From Hevea brasiliensis (lineage: Eukaryota > Streptophyta > Magnoliopsida > Malpighiales > Euphorbiaceae), in NCBI RefSeq assembly GCF_030052815.1, contig NC_079496.1, forward strand, positions 66,453,652-66,517,651: a DNA stretch of 64,000 nucleotides, given 5' to 3'. The notes under the pieces are model-generated. The model ran no database searches and was not told the DNA's origin. It worked only from the letters and a program-made list of their open reading frames with translations. A program made the position numbers and the translations under genes. Within the stretch, counting starts at the first letter, position 1. Each line of letters starts with the position of its first letter. This document shows positions 1 to 10,245 of this stretch, piece after piece.

Positions 1-255
1 AATTACAGCCGGTGCTCTGCCGAAATTTTTGTAAAATTTTTGTGGTACTGAATTAATTAAAATTTTGACTCATGACATAGACTTCAATTAAAAACTTTTA
101 ATAATCATGTAATATTACCTTACACTTTTAAATGAATGGAAATTGTTTAAAATCTCTTGTAGTATATTTAATGGGTTATCAGTAGGCGAGATTCGGCGAT
201 TCATTAGGTATACTACAAGATCATGTTATGCCTTACAGAGGAGTAAGGTGTGACA
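1..255 (+). mobile_element. 3' end of a Ty3/gypsy LTR, cut by window edge
   Basis: The sequence matches the last ~250 bases of the Gyp-0/Gyp-1/Gyp-4 type LTR: the CTCTGCCGAAATTTTTGTAAAA box near the start, the segment TTGTAGTATATTTAATGGGTTA, and the terminal GGTGTGACA at 247-255. Directly after it, Copia-A gag resumes at TCTAGA (256), so this LTR was inserted into Copia-A gag. Whether it is a solo LTR or the right end of a full element lies outside the window. The likely right target duplication is TCTAG (256-260). Confidence 0.8.
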
Positions 256-793
256 TCTAGATTCAAAATTCTTAGTCCCTTAGCTCTAGGGGCCACTTCA
301 GAGGAATTAGAGACTTTGGACAAGAAGAAGGAGCATGATATGAGAGCTAGATGTTATATGCTTGCTTCTATGACTAATGAGTTACCGAAGCAGCATGAAA
401 ACATGCAAAATGCAAATTAGATCCTTCTTCACCTGCAAGAGTTGTATGGTGAACATAGTAAGAATGCTAGGTATGAGATATCTAGACAGCTATTCCAAAT
501 GAGGATGTCAGAGGGACAGAATGTAAGAGATCATGTACACAAGATGATTCGACTTATAGAGCAGTTGGAACATCTTGATTTTCACGTGGATTTTCAACTG
601 TAGACAGATTTGATCCTTCAGTCCCTACCAGAGTCATTTGGAAATTTTATGACAAATTTTCATATGACTAAGCAAGAATGCACTCTGACTGGCTTACTTA
701 ACTTGCTGGTTATTGCTCAAAAGAATATGCCGAGAGGAAAATAAGTAGCTTTGGTTGCATCTTTTTCTTTTATTGGAAAGTCCAAGAAGAAGA
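256..793 (+). pseudogene. Copia-A gag, central part (broken)
   Basis: This aligns codon by codon with Copia-B gag (51190-51720), including the residues KEHDMRA, LHLQELYGEH, ARYEISRQLF and HKMIRLIEQLEHLDF, which are typical of the copia gag domain (UBN2-like). In-frame stops occur at 418-420 (Copia-B has GAG there), 601-603 and 742-744. The N-terminal part is missing because a gypsy LTR lies immediately upstream. The solo LTR at 794 then splits the lysine-rich stretch that precedes the zinc knuckle; gag resumes at 4712. Gag would form the virus-like particle in the cytoplasm. This copy cannot encode it. Confidence 0.85.
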
Positions 794-2070
794 TGTAACA
801 CCCCTCACCCGACTACAGTGTAGCCGAGCAAAGTGTGCTACATTCGGTGTCGGAGCACCCTATCTTATCTTTATTCTTTTAATAATTTGATCTCGTTATA
901 TTTTAATATCAATTATTTTTCTATGGAGAAACCAGCGGAGTTTCCCCTATTTTATTATCAGTTGACGTATTTTACTATTCACCTGCTTGAAATTTTAATA
1001 ACATTTTACAATAAAAATATCATTCATTCTCATCATATTCATCTCACATTCAATTCTTGTAATTCACATACTCATTTGTACAAATCTATTCATACTCAAT
1101 TCATATGTGAACACTCTCAAATTACATAAGCAAAATTTTCAAATTTCCTTAATTTATAAAATAATTACATAATTTCATAATTTATATGATCTACAAATTA
1201 ATTATAGTTCCATAATCTATATTTCAACATACAATTCATAGTTTACATTACAAATAATAACTAATTATAATGTACAAAATATATAATATAATCTATATGG
1301 GCCCTATCTACATGCATTGCTGAAGAGGTGACAACTTTGAACACTCTGCAAATCAGAACTCCAAAATCTCTGTTTGAGATTCGATGGGCTTTAACTTCAG
1401 TACCTGCGCAAGGAAAGAAATCCATCGCGTTAAGCATTGCTGCTTAGTGGTGCAATAATATAACAAGAAAATAATATAACAAGTAAAAATAATTGGAGCA
1501 TATTTTCTATACTCAAGAATTTTACTAGATTCATATGAAATTTTCCATAAAGTAAATTTTTTGTCATTTATGTTGCTCTCTAGAATCTCTTCTATCATAA
1601 GTTTACAATAATCATTTATATAATGTACAAATAAATCTAAATTTATACTTATACTTATATTCTTATGAAAGTCACATTTGTAATGTTATTTAAGTTATAA
1701 TTCTTCTACTAGTCTTTTTATCACTTCCTTGATATTTTTTAAGTTGTTTACAATCATTTAGTAATATTTAAAATTTTTAGAACTAGTTTAATTTACTTCA
1801 AATCATTCTAATGAACAAATTTTTGGAGCTAATCTAATTTATTTTAGAACTTCTTCTCATTTATTTACTTTCTAGCATTTTTAATTTCTAATATTCATAA
1901 CTTATTTTAATAAATTAGACTGTTCAAATAACCTACAACAGGCTGACTAAACTAGATAACAGGTCATTGGCATTGGACACCGCGATGCCTCGAGCCGTCA
2001 TATCATAGGACGTAGAACGTCAACCACGTATGCAGTCAGTGTGGCTAAAAAGCTATGATAACACATAATC

Positions 2071-2148
2071 GGGCATAAAAGCCATGAATGTGGGCATAAA
2101 GCCATGAATACGGGCATAAAGCCATAAATACGGGTATAAAGCCTTTCG
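2071..2148. repeat. Minisatellite, ~20-bp unit, ~4 copies
   Basis: Units of the form GGGCATAAAGCCATGAATAC start at 2071, 2092, 2112 and 2132, the last one partial. On the opposite strand the unit reads as the ATGGC..TATGCC phrase found in degenerate form in the Gyp-2 and Gyp-3 LTRs (for example 25075-25150 and 33193-33275). The solo LTR therefore shows a cleaner or expanded array of a family feature. Confidence 0.85.
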
Positions 2149-4015
2149 CAGTACCGCTAAAATAATACCCTATTGGCATGCCAAACTATCTAATCTGACA
2201 CACATGCCTAGGCAATACAAGGGCACATAATATCATTAAATATTAATATATTGTGTTTTATGACTTCATTATTTCATAATAAATTTCAATTATAATTTAT
2301 ACATTTATTTGATCATTTATATGATCACAATTCACATCAATTATCCTTTTATATCATTGTACTCAAAGTACTTTTTCTTTCTACAATAATGAGAACTAAT
2401 GTCTTATTCATATAATAATATGGTTCATTTATTCATTCATTATGTTATTCATATTGATCACAATTCAAAACAATGGTTCACATGTACCATTGTATTCAAA
2501 ACATTTTTCCTTTCTCATTTATACATTTTATGAATTCTATTTGTGATGAGCATATAAGCCCTAACTACCAATTCACATCAATTAGGTGACTTACTTTTCA
2601 TGTTACAAGCGATCCATGAACATTTCATGGATTTCAAATTTATGGCCTTAATTTCCCTTTAACAATATAGTTCTTACACTTTGTGTCTTTATATTACTAT
2701 TTACTCAAATTATTGTCTTTTTAATACATAATGAATTTATTGAACCTAAGTTCACCAAGATACCACATTTTTCATTTTATTTTTGTTGGTATTGATTTCC
2801 AATACCATTTCAAAGCTTATCTTATATTATTCCAAATTTTCAGATTTCATACCCTAGGTTTACTGTTCCATTGGTTATTTGTATAATAGGAATTTGATAA
2901 AATTGTCTTCATGAAAGTTGTTCCTTATTGTGTCTAGTTACATTTCATTTTTTGAATCACTCCATTTTGAGTTTTGTAGCTCAAGTTATGGTCATTTTAC
3001 CATAACTGGCTAGATTAACCTGTACCCAGAATTTCTGGGCAATTTGGTTCTGCTAGATTTGGTGACCTAAGTTTTGTTGACAATTTGACTAGGTTATGGT
3101 TAGAATTTAGATTTGTGTTCTTCAAGAAAGTTGTAGAACTATGTCTCAGCTTTCTTCTGGAAAAATTTCAGATCAATTGAACTTTTCTACACTGAGTTAT
3201 GACCATTTGAATAAATACTGTTCATTTAGTTATTTTCCAGGGACAGCATGTTGGTCACCCAGATTAGGGTAATTTTTACGTCAACTTGGTCTTGTTTTCT
3301 GGGCAGGGTTTCTACATTAAAGTTGTGTCATTATGTGTCTAGTTTCATGTTCAATTGGCCTTGCACCAATTGAACCTATACAACTCCATTTATGGCTATC
3401 CAAACCTGCTGGACTCAAAACCAGTCCTGCAGGTCACTAAGGGCAGCATGCCTAAACTCAACTCCATTATCCTTACTCACTTCAATTCCTCGTCACACAC
3501 ATTCAAATAGTCACTAATTGACCATTACAAGGTTAACATACCATTACATAAGCAAAACTCTAATTTTTCACAAACCCTAATTTCCAAAGTGTCCATTTCA
3601 TACTTTTTATGTTATCTAACTCATCCAACACACATAGTTCAACATCTAACTCAAGTTATCTCATCACAAACCACTTCTAAACAATTCAAGTCATACAAAT
3701 AAAAAATTCTCATCCTTCTCCCATGGCTGCCAATTTTCATACTTACATCAATGTAATTGTTTTGTTCACTTTTACAACAAATTCACATTTAATTTGTCTT
3801 CCTAACAAGGATTAAAAAGATAAGGAAGTGAGTATAGGCACTAACCTTGTTGAAGCTACTCCTAAGCTTGCCAAAACTTTTCTTTTTCCTCTCCAAATTG
3901 CTGTCCAATGCTTGCTCTAGTGGTAGGGACAATTTTTCATGAAGAGAAATTAGGGTTTGGAAGTGATTTGGTGGGTTAGCTCAAGCTTGATGAAGCTTCC
4001 ATGGAGTTTTCTTTC

Positions 4016-4040
4016 CTCTCTCTCTCTCTCTCTATCTCTC
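4016..4040. repeat. CT microsatellite
   Basis: An almost pure (CT)n tract with a single A interruption, inside the solo LTR. On the LTR's own strand it reads (GA)n. Confidence 0.9.
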
Positions 4041-4150
4041 TACATTTTTTGGCTGCGCAAAGGTTGAAGATGCAGATTGTTTTTCAAGTTTTGGTCCTCC
4101 TTATCCCTTTTAATGAGTTTAATAAATTGTGATTGGTGGAGGAAATTTAA

Positions 4151-4170
4151 ATGACATCATATGATGTCAT
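4151..4170. promoter_or_regulatory. 20-bp perfect palindrome in LTR (TGACATCA/TGATGTCA)
   Basis: ATGACATCATATGATGTCAT is its own reverse complement. The half-site TGATGTCA resembles bZIP-type binding cores (family knowledge; binding is inferred). The same palindrome is in both Gyp-3 LTRs (31629-31648 and 39560-39579), and an imperfect form is in the Gyp-1 LTR (12770-12791). Confidence 0.5.
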
Positions 4171-4711
4171 AATCAGCATTTTCTTTTATTTTATTTTCTT
4201 CTTTTCTCTACTCATTTTCAATTTAATTTTTAGCAATATTTATTCACATTTTATGTCATAATAATTATTTACTTAATTGGACAAGTCAGTCAAAAATATC
4301 TCCGAAGATGAAATGGCCAAAATGCCCTCCTTTTGTCTTTTTGAGCCAAAATCGTCTGTACTAATCAAAAAATTTTTCTAAGCCTTTTCTTGGTATTCTA
4401 ATGCCATAAAAACCTCAATGACTCTTATCTAGAGTCTCAAAAATTATTTTATAAATTTTTCCTTGGGTTTTGGGCTTCTAGTTGCGAAGACCGCAACTTT
4501 CCACTGGTTTACCCATCGCTAAGGCATTGGCTCATTTAACTTGGTTGTATTTTATTTCTAAAATTTTTCCTAAATTTTTCTTATTAATATTTGAGTTAAT
4601 TATGGTTCCTCACTTTAGTTTAAATATTTTTCCAGACGTTCTAACTGTCTAGACCGACACTGGTCACCAGAACAGTAGAATGTACGGAATTGCTGCAGTG
4701 AGGGTGTTACA

Positions 4712-5115
4712 GAAGAAAGGCAATAAGAAAAAGAAACCTCAAGTTCTTGGACCTTCCAAGAAAATAGCCAAACAAAAAGGCAAGACCAAAGCTGACAATG
4801 GCGAAGGAAAGTGTTTCCACTACCAGAAGGATGGGCACTGGAAAAGTAACTGCCCAGAGTATCTTGCATCTCTAAAGGACAAGAAAGATAAACCTTCAGA
4901 AGGTATGTCTATATCTTGTTATTAGGATTCTGATGATGCTCATAGTTCATCTATAGTTTGGGTTTTAGATACTGTTGCAAGTTCTCACATTTCTTTTAAT
5001 ATGCAAGAATTGGCAAGCAGTAGCAGCTTGCAAGCACGAGATGTTAGACTCTGGATTGGCAAAGGCTCAACTGTTAAAGCTTTAACCATAGGATCTAAAT
5101 CTTTGTACATGTAAG
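4712..5115 (+). pseudogene. Copia-A gag C-terminus (zinc knuckle) and protease (broken)
   Basis: Gag resumes with a lysine-rich run and a CCHC zinc knuckle whose second cysteine is replaced by tyrosine (CFHYQKDGHWKSNC); Copia-B keeps the cysteine. A stop follows at 4923-4925. The same frame then shows the aspartic-protease active-site segment VLDTVASSH, with the catalytic Asp at 4968-4970. The usual D-(S/T)-G is D-T-V here, so it would be inactive. The frame ends at a stop at 5113-5115. In an intact element the protease cuts the Gag-Pol polyprotein. Confidence 0.82.
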
Positions 5116-6330
5116 GACATGTTTTGTATTTAAATAACATTTTGTATGTACCTGATGCTTTTAAGAACATCATTTCTGTATCTAGTTTGATTAGAAATGG
5201 TTATGAATTTCAGTTCACAAATGATGTTTGTAATATTTATTTTGGAAATGAATATGTTAGCTCGGGTTATATGCATGATGGACTTTATTATTTGGATAAT
5301 AATGATAAATTCAAATTGAATGCAAGCAATCTAAATGAATGTAATGCCATAATGAAAATCAGTTCCAGTACAAAACATCTTTGGCACTTAAGATTAGGTT
5401 ACATTGCAGAAGATAGGATTACAAAGCTGGAGAAAATAGGGATTTTATCTTCATTGGGTTCTAAACCTATCCCAACTTGTGAATCCTACCTTCAAGGCAA
5501 AATGACTAGATCACCTTTTATTGGATAAGGGTTAAGAGCTGAAAATATTTTGGAACTAATACATAGTGATGTATGTGGTCCATTTAAGGAAATGGCCAAA
5601 AGCAGTTTTTATTACTTTATTACCTTTATTGATGACAAATCAAGGTTTGAATATTTGTATTTGATGAAATACAAACATAAATCCTTTGAAAAGTTCAAAG
5701 AATTTAAATCTGAATTAGAAAATCAAATGGAAAAAGTGTTCAAGCTCTTCAATTAGATCGTGGAGGTGAATACTTAAGTACTGAATTTGATGAATACTTG
5801 AAAGAGCATAGCATTATTTCTCAACTGACTCCTCCAGGAACGCTACAATTAAATTGTGTATCTGAAAGGAGAAATCATACCCTATTAGATATGGTACGTA
5901 GCATGATGAGCTATACTGACATGCCAATCCCCTTCAATCCCCTTTTGGGGATTTGCATTAGAATCAGCTTTGCATATTCTGAATAGAATTCCATCAAAAT
6001 CAGTTTCTTCCATACCTTATGAGATATGGCATGGAAGAAAACCAAGTCCTAAGCATGTTAAGATTTGGGGTTGTCCAGCTTACATTAAAAAGCTGAAGAC
6101 TGATAAATTGGAAACTAAATCAAAAAAAGATCGATTTGTTAGATATCCAAAAGAAAGTTTTGGATATTATTTTTATTTGCCTACATCACAAAAGGTTGTG
6201 GTAAGTAGAGATGCCATATTTCTTGAACAACAGTTATTCAAGAAGGTGGCAAAGGAAGGCAAATAGAGTTAGAATTAGAGAATTCTGACCAACCAACAAA
6301 TCAGATGGATATAGATCCATGAAACATCTA
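5116..6330 (+). pseudogene. Copia-A pre-integrase and integrase (broken)
   Basis: The order is: GAG-pre-integrase motif (LWHLRLGY, then CESYLQGK), first catalytic Asp in IHSDVCGPF (5568-5570), second Asp in LDRGGEY near 5755, and the third catalytic residue in SERRNHTL. Frames shift after residue ~68 of the core, again near 5930, where a CCCCTT phrase is duplicated, and near 6266. The C-terminal part contains YEIWHGRKPS and KIWGCPAY, which are highly conserved in copia integrases. The enzyme would insert cDNA into chromosomes. This copy is dead. Confidence 0.85.
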
Positions 6331-6474
6331 TAATAATTCCTCGCAGATCAATCAAAATATCTCACCCACCAGAGAGATATGGTTTTCTTCATGAAGATGA
6401 ACAAGAGTTGTTTGCTCATGAAAAAATAGATCATGGAGATGATCCTTTAACCTATGAAGCTATATCAGATATAA

Positions 6475-7215
6475 ATTCTTCTAAATGGATTGATGCTATG
6501 AAATTCGAAATGGATTCCATGTATAAGAACCAAGTTTGGTACTGAAGGTATTGTACCTATAGGTAATAAATGGATTTTCAAGAGGAAAATTGGTTCTGAT
6601 GGAAAGATAGAGACCTATAAAGCAAGGCTGGTTACAAAAGGGTTTCGCTAAAGGCAAGGAATCAGCTATGAGGAGACTTTCTTGCCTATTGCCATGCTTA
6701 AATCCATTAGGATTTTGTTAGCAATAGTTGCATACTATGATTATGAAATTTGGTAGATGGATGTCAAAACGGCTTTTCTCAATGGAAACATTGAGGAAAA
6801 TATTTTCATAGAACAACCTAGGAGTTTTGAATCCCAAGATCATTCCAAAGTGTGCAAGCTAAAACGATCTATTTATGAGTTAAAACAAGCTTCAGCGAGT
6901 TGGAACAACCATTTGATGAATCGATTAAATTATTTAGTTTTGTAAAAAATGTGGATGAGCCATGTGTTTGTAAAAAGGTTAGTAGGAGTGCTGTTACTTT
7001 CCTTGTCTTATATGTAGATGACATTTTATTAATAGGCAATGACATAGGTATGTTAGCAACTGTCAAGTTATGGTTATCAAATACATTCTCTATGAAAGAC
7101 TTAGGGGAAGCAACCTATATTCTTGGAATTTGCATCTATAGAGATAGAGCGAAAAGAATAATTGGTTTGTCCTAAAGTCTATGCTTGGAAAAGGTGTTAA
7201 AAAAGTTTAACATGC
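6475..7215 (+). pseudogene. Copia-A reverse transcriptase (broken)
   Basis: Recognisable blocks are SKWIDAM near the start, MDVKTAFLNGNIEE (6757-6800, first catalytic Asp) and LYVDDILLIGND with the YVDD active site (Asp codons 7017-7022). Stops occur in W-I-positions (for example 6754-6756), and frames change near 6530, 6900 and 7170. It shares the block layout of Copia-B, but Copia-B has lost the first Asp block. It lies downstream of integrase, as expected for Ty1/copia. Confidence 0.85.
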
Positions 7216-7975
7216 TTGATTCCAAGAGAGGATCTTTCTAAGGAGATATCTCCAAAGACACCTGAAGAAGGAGACAAAATAGCCGAGATTCCATATGCTT
7301 TGGCTATTGAAAGTTTAATATATATAATGTTGTGCACTAAGCTAAATATCACATATGTTGTTAGTTTGACTAGTAGGTTTCAATCCAATCCAGGTTTGAA
7401 ACACTGGATAGCTATCAAGAATATCCTTAAGTACTTGAGAAGAACTAAGGATTTATTCTTGATATATGGGGGTGGTGACCTACAATTGGATGGTTATACT
7501 GATTATGATTTTCAATCAGATATCGATGATAGAAAGTCTATCTTTGGTTTTGTATTCATTTGTAATGGAAGTGCAGTTAGTTGGAAGAGTTCCAAACAGA
7601 ACAATTGTTGACTCCACTATAGAGGCCGAGTATATTGTTGCATCAGATATTGCAAAAGAAGCTGTTTGAATAAAAAAGTTCATGACAGAACTTGCAGTAG
7701 TTCCTTCCATTGAGTCAGTAGTTCCTCTCTACTATGACAACAATGGAGCGGTCATTCAGGGTAAGGAACCCTGGTCTCACCAGAAATCCAAACACATAGA
7801 AAGGCACTACCATATTATCAGAGAGATAGTTAGGCAAGGCAATATAGCCATGCAGAAAATAGCATCAGCCAAAAATCCAGCTGATCCATTCACGAAGGCT
7901 ATGTCACAAACTCAATTAGACCAACATCTTGAGAAGATGAGTCTAAGATACTGTAATGAATGGCTCTCGTGCTAG
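7216..7975 (+). pseudogene. Copia-A RNase H (broken)
   Basis: The segment DGYTDYDFQSDIDDRKSI matches the start of copia RNase H, where the usual phrase has an acidic catalytic residue followed by W. The later part (7682-7975) contains DNNGAVIQGKEP and KHIERHYHIIRE, which form the conserved RNase H C-terminal half. A frame break near 7600 separates the two halves. The reading ends 9 bases before the 3' LTR, and the polypurine stretch AGTGGGAGAT (7974-7983) sits between. RNase H would remove the RNA template during cDNA synthesis. Confidence 0.85.
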
Positions 7976-9637
7976 TGGGAGATTGTTAGTAGTATGCCCT
8001 ACAGCATATCATTTTGTATGTATCTTGTACATATTTTACTAATAAAAGACAATTACACTTTTCTATTTACATAATCTATTTATGTGTAATTGAAAAGGTC
8101 CATTGATATTTTGTTATAAATTCTATTCTTAAGTTGTTAAGAATATGAGTAACAGTATTTCTAGTATAAATTATCATAAATTGGTTTACTATCAAGGATA
8201 TTTCACAAAGGACATGACTTATCCAGAAAGATTATAATCATGTTTGTTTCCAAAGTATTAAAATGAGATATTAATAAGTTGGAGTGGTGAGTCTCATCCC
8301 ACATAACAAACAAAATAGGCACTTATATATGATAAGTAGACCGAACCAGTGACACATATGACAAGCACGTGGAGTTTACTCTAGTCAATGCATTGTCATA
8401 TATCATATCAGTGCATATAATCTTTACACCTGAGATAACACAACTATCTTGCATATAGGTGGTTTGAGTTTGATACTACTTTGATACTCATACTGTGTGT
8501 GGGTATATGGGCATGTGTTGGCTTCCACTAATTATATATGGAGATAAGTGTTGATCAAGATGGGATCCGTTACCCTAAGTAAATAGGGATAAAATCCGAT
8601 GTTCATTTAATTGTTCTTGATGATTCAAGTTCCTGGCCAGGACTGATAAACTTAGTCGAAAAAGAGTTTCTGACAGGACATATAGACTTAGTCAGAAAAG
8701 AGTTTCTGATAAGAAAGTCTAATTAATCAAGAATTAGAATTAAAAGAGAACATAATATTCATAGCATATGGAGTTTGACATTAACCATGACTCCAGCAAG
8801 AACTGGGATTTTGCAATGGAAAGATCTTAGTGCATGGTAACATATGATTAAAAGGTTCATTTAAGGTATTCCTTATTACTGATTGGGTGGCCATGGCATG
8901 CTATGTTAGGTGTCAACCATGGTCTATGAGATTCCTCAAGTGATTTAGAGAAATTATTTACGGTAAGAAAGAGTTCTAATGGTATTAAGAGTTAATATCA
9001 TTTCTCATTGTCAATTAATAATGAGCCTAGTAAGTCACCCATCTGCACAAGCAATTCACCAAGTGTATTATGATCTAATTGATTAATTAAAGAGTTTAAT
9101 TAATTAATTAATTAGGTTTGGTTTATAATAAGATTGCAAAATCCCTAGCATGACTTGAAACCAAATCTAGGTTATTGGATGTATAATATAAATTAAATAT
9201 ATATTTAAAAAGGTTTAAATATGAATTTAATTGTGAGATTAATTAATGGAGATTAATTAATTAATTAATTTATATATGATATAAATTAATTTGAAGAAGA
9301 GAAATAATAATTTTGGGTTGAGAACTCAAGGATATACATAAGGGCAAATTGGTCTTTTCACATGGTAACACATGGCACCATGAGCTGGTGACACATGGCA
9401 CCATACAAGCTTGCCACTTGTCTTTCATTCATGAAAGATGATTAAATGAAGATTAAATCTAGCTTTGACAAGTGGCTTAATGTGATTAAGTGTTCTAAAA
9501 GTGAGATTTAATCCTAACATGACATGTGGCAAGCATTTAAGTGAATTTGTCTTATGTGTATAGATGAAGAAAGAAGAAAAAAAACTATCTTATTACTTCT
9601 CTTTCATGTTGGATGGCAACCATGGGAGTTCCTCTCT

Positions 9638-9788
9638 TGTAACACCCTAGGCAAATCCCACATCGACAAAACACGGGAGAGATGCTGGGTTCATAAGATG
9701 GAGGTTCGTAACTCCTAGTGACGCGTTTTAAAACCGTGAGGGCTTTGGCCCAGAGCGGACAATATCACTAGTGGGCCGGGCCATTACA
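9638..9788 (+). repeat. TRIM LTR copy 1
   Basis: 151 bp, from TGTAACACCCTAGG to GGGCCATTACA. It is a direct repeat of 9879-10029 with a handful of substitutions. Confidence 0.9.
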
Positions 9789-9878
9789 TTTGTGGTATCA
9801 GAGCTGCTCCGCGTGCAACCTTGAACGATGGTGGGGCAAACCTCAGCGAGGACGCTGAGTCCCATAAGGGGGGTGGAT
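9789..9878 (+). other. TRIM internal domain 1 (PBS and PPT)
   Basis: 90 bp. The primer-binding site TGGTATCAGAGC is at 9793-9804, complementary to the 3' end of initiator methionyl tRNA. A purine tract lies at 9866-9878, immediately before the second LTR. There is no coding content. Confidence 0.88.
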
Positions 9879-10029
9879 TGTAACACCCTAGGCAAATCCC
9901 ACATCGACAAAACACGGGAGAGATGCTGGGTTCATAAGATGGAGGTTCCTAACCCCTATTGACGCGTTTTAAAACCGTGAGGGCTTCGGCTCAGAGCGGA
10001 CAATATCACTAGTGGGCTGGGCCATTACA
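9879..10029 (+). repeat. TRIM LTR copy 2
   Basis: 151 bp with the same ends as copy 1. It sits between the two internal domains, so the array is a dimer that shares one LTR. Confidence 0.9.
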
Positions 10030-10119
10030 TTTGTGGTATCAGAGCTGCTCTGCGTGTAACCTTGAACAATGGTGGGGCAAACCTCAGCGAGGACGCTGAG
10101 TCCCATAAGGGGGGTGGAT
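10030..10119 (+). other. TRIM internal domain 2 (PBS and PPT)
   Basis: A second copy of the internal domain: primer site TGGTATCAGAGC at 10034-10045, purine tract just before 10120. Confidence 0.88.
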
Positions 10120-10245
10120 TGTAACACCCTAGGCAAATCCCACATTGACAAAACACGGGAGAGATGCTGGGTTACGAACCATCAACTTATAAACCCAGCA
10201 TCTCTCCCGTGTTTTGTCGATGTGGGATTTGCCTAGGGTGTTACA
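10120..10245 (+). repeat. Hairpin: truncated TRIM LTR 3 and inverted LTR start
   Basis: The third LTR begins normally at 10120 but stops after about 54 bases (GATGCTGGGTT). The sequence then turns back: 10172-10245 is the reverse complement of the first ~80 bases of the LTR, ending GGGTGTTACA. The two arms can pair over about 54 bp around a loop of ~17 bases. The right end of the whole composite is therefore the LTR start in inverted form, and it abuts the target duplication TCTCT. Confidence 0.88.

Larger units (their letters stand above)
794..4711 (-). mobile_element. Solo LTR of the Gyp-2/Gyp-3 family, inside Copia-A gag
   Basis: The left end TGTAACACCCC and right end GGGTGTTACA are the two termini of this LTR family in reverse orientation. 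Bases 4615-4711 are the reverse complement of the first ~100 bases of the Gyp-2 and Gyp-3 LTRs. Perfect 5-bp target duplications GAAGA flank it (789-793 and 4712-4716), and gag continues across the site. No internal coding region or second LTR is present, so it is a solo LTR left by recombination between two LTRs. At 3918 bp it is ~0.75 kb longer than the Gyp-2/3 LTRs (3.1-3.2 kb), partly through a minisatellite and extra AT-rich sequence. Short open frames inside it, such as 833-1129, are not genes. Confidence 0.93.
9638..10245 (+). mobile_element. TRIM composite: LTR-int-LTR-int-LTR plus inverted LTR start
   Basis: A non-coding miniature LTR retrotransposon with two full LTRs (151 bp each), two internal domains (90 bp each), a truncated third LTR and then an inverted copy of the LTR beginning. 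The whole is flanked by TCTCT on both sides (9633-9637 and 10246-10250). Each internal domain has a tRNA-Met-type primer site TGGTATCAGAGC next to the LTR and a purine tract AAGGGGGGTGGAT before the next LTR. The LTR carries the phrase TTTTAAAACCGTGAGGGCTT, which I recognise from a widespread plant TRIM group. TRIMs have no proteins and depend on other elements. The pair of small minus-strand open frames in it comes from the repeat and is not coding. Confidence 0.9.

Noticed and set aside
833..1129. 98-codon plus-strand open frame
   Set aside because: It lies inside the minus-strand solo LTR, is low-complexity, and has no homologue in the related LTRs.
9638..9788. Cassandra-type TRIM with a 5S rRNA promoter
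   Set aside because: I see no 5S-like internal control region in the 151-bp LTR; the sequence fits another TRIM group better.
9728..10151. Two near-identical 60-residue minus-strand open frames
   Set aside because: They are the two copies of the TRIM LTR/internal repeat read backwards. The shared sequence follows from the direct repeat, and no start context, domain or partner gene supports coding.
9638..10245. MITE or foldback DNA transposon (inverted ends with short duplication)
   Set aside because: The inverted ends are the LTR start. Primer sites, polypurine tracts and direct LTR copies identify it as a TRIM, and the 5-bp duplication matches retroelement integrase.
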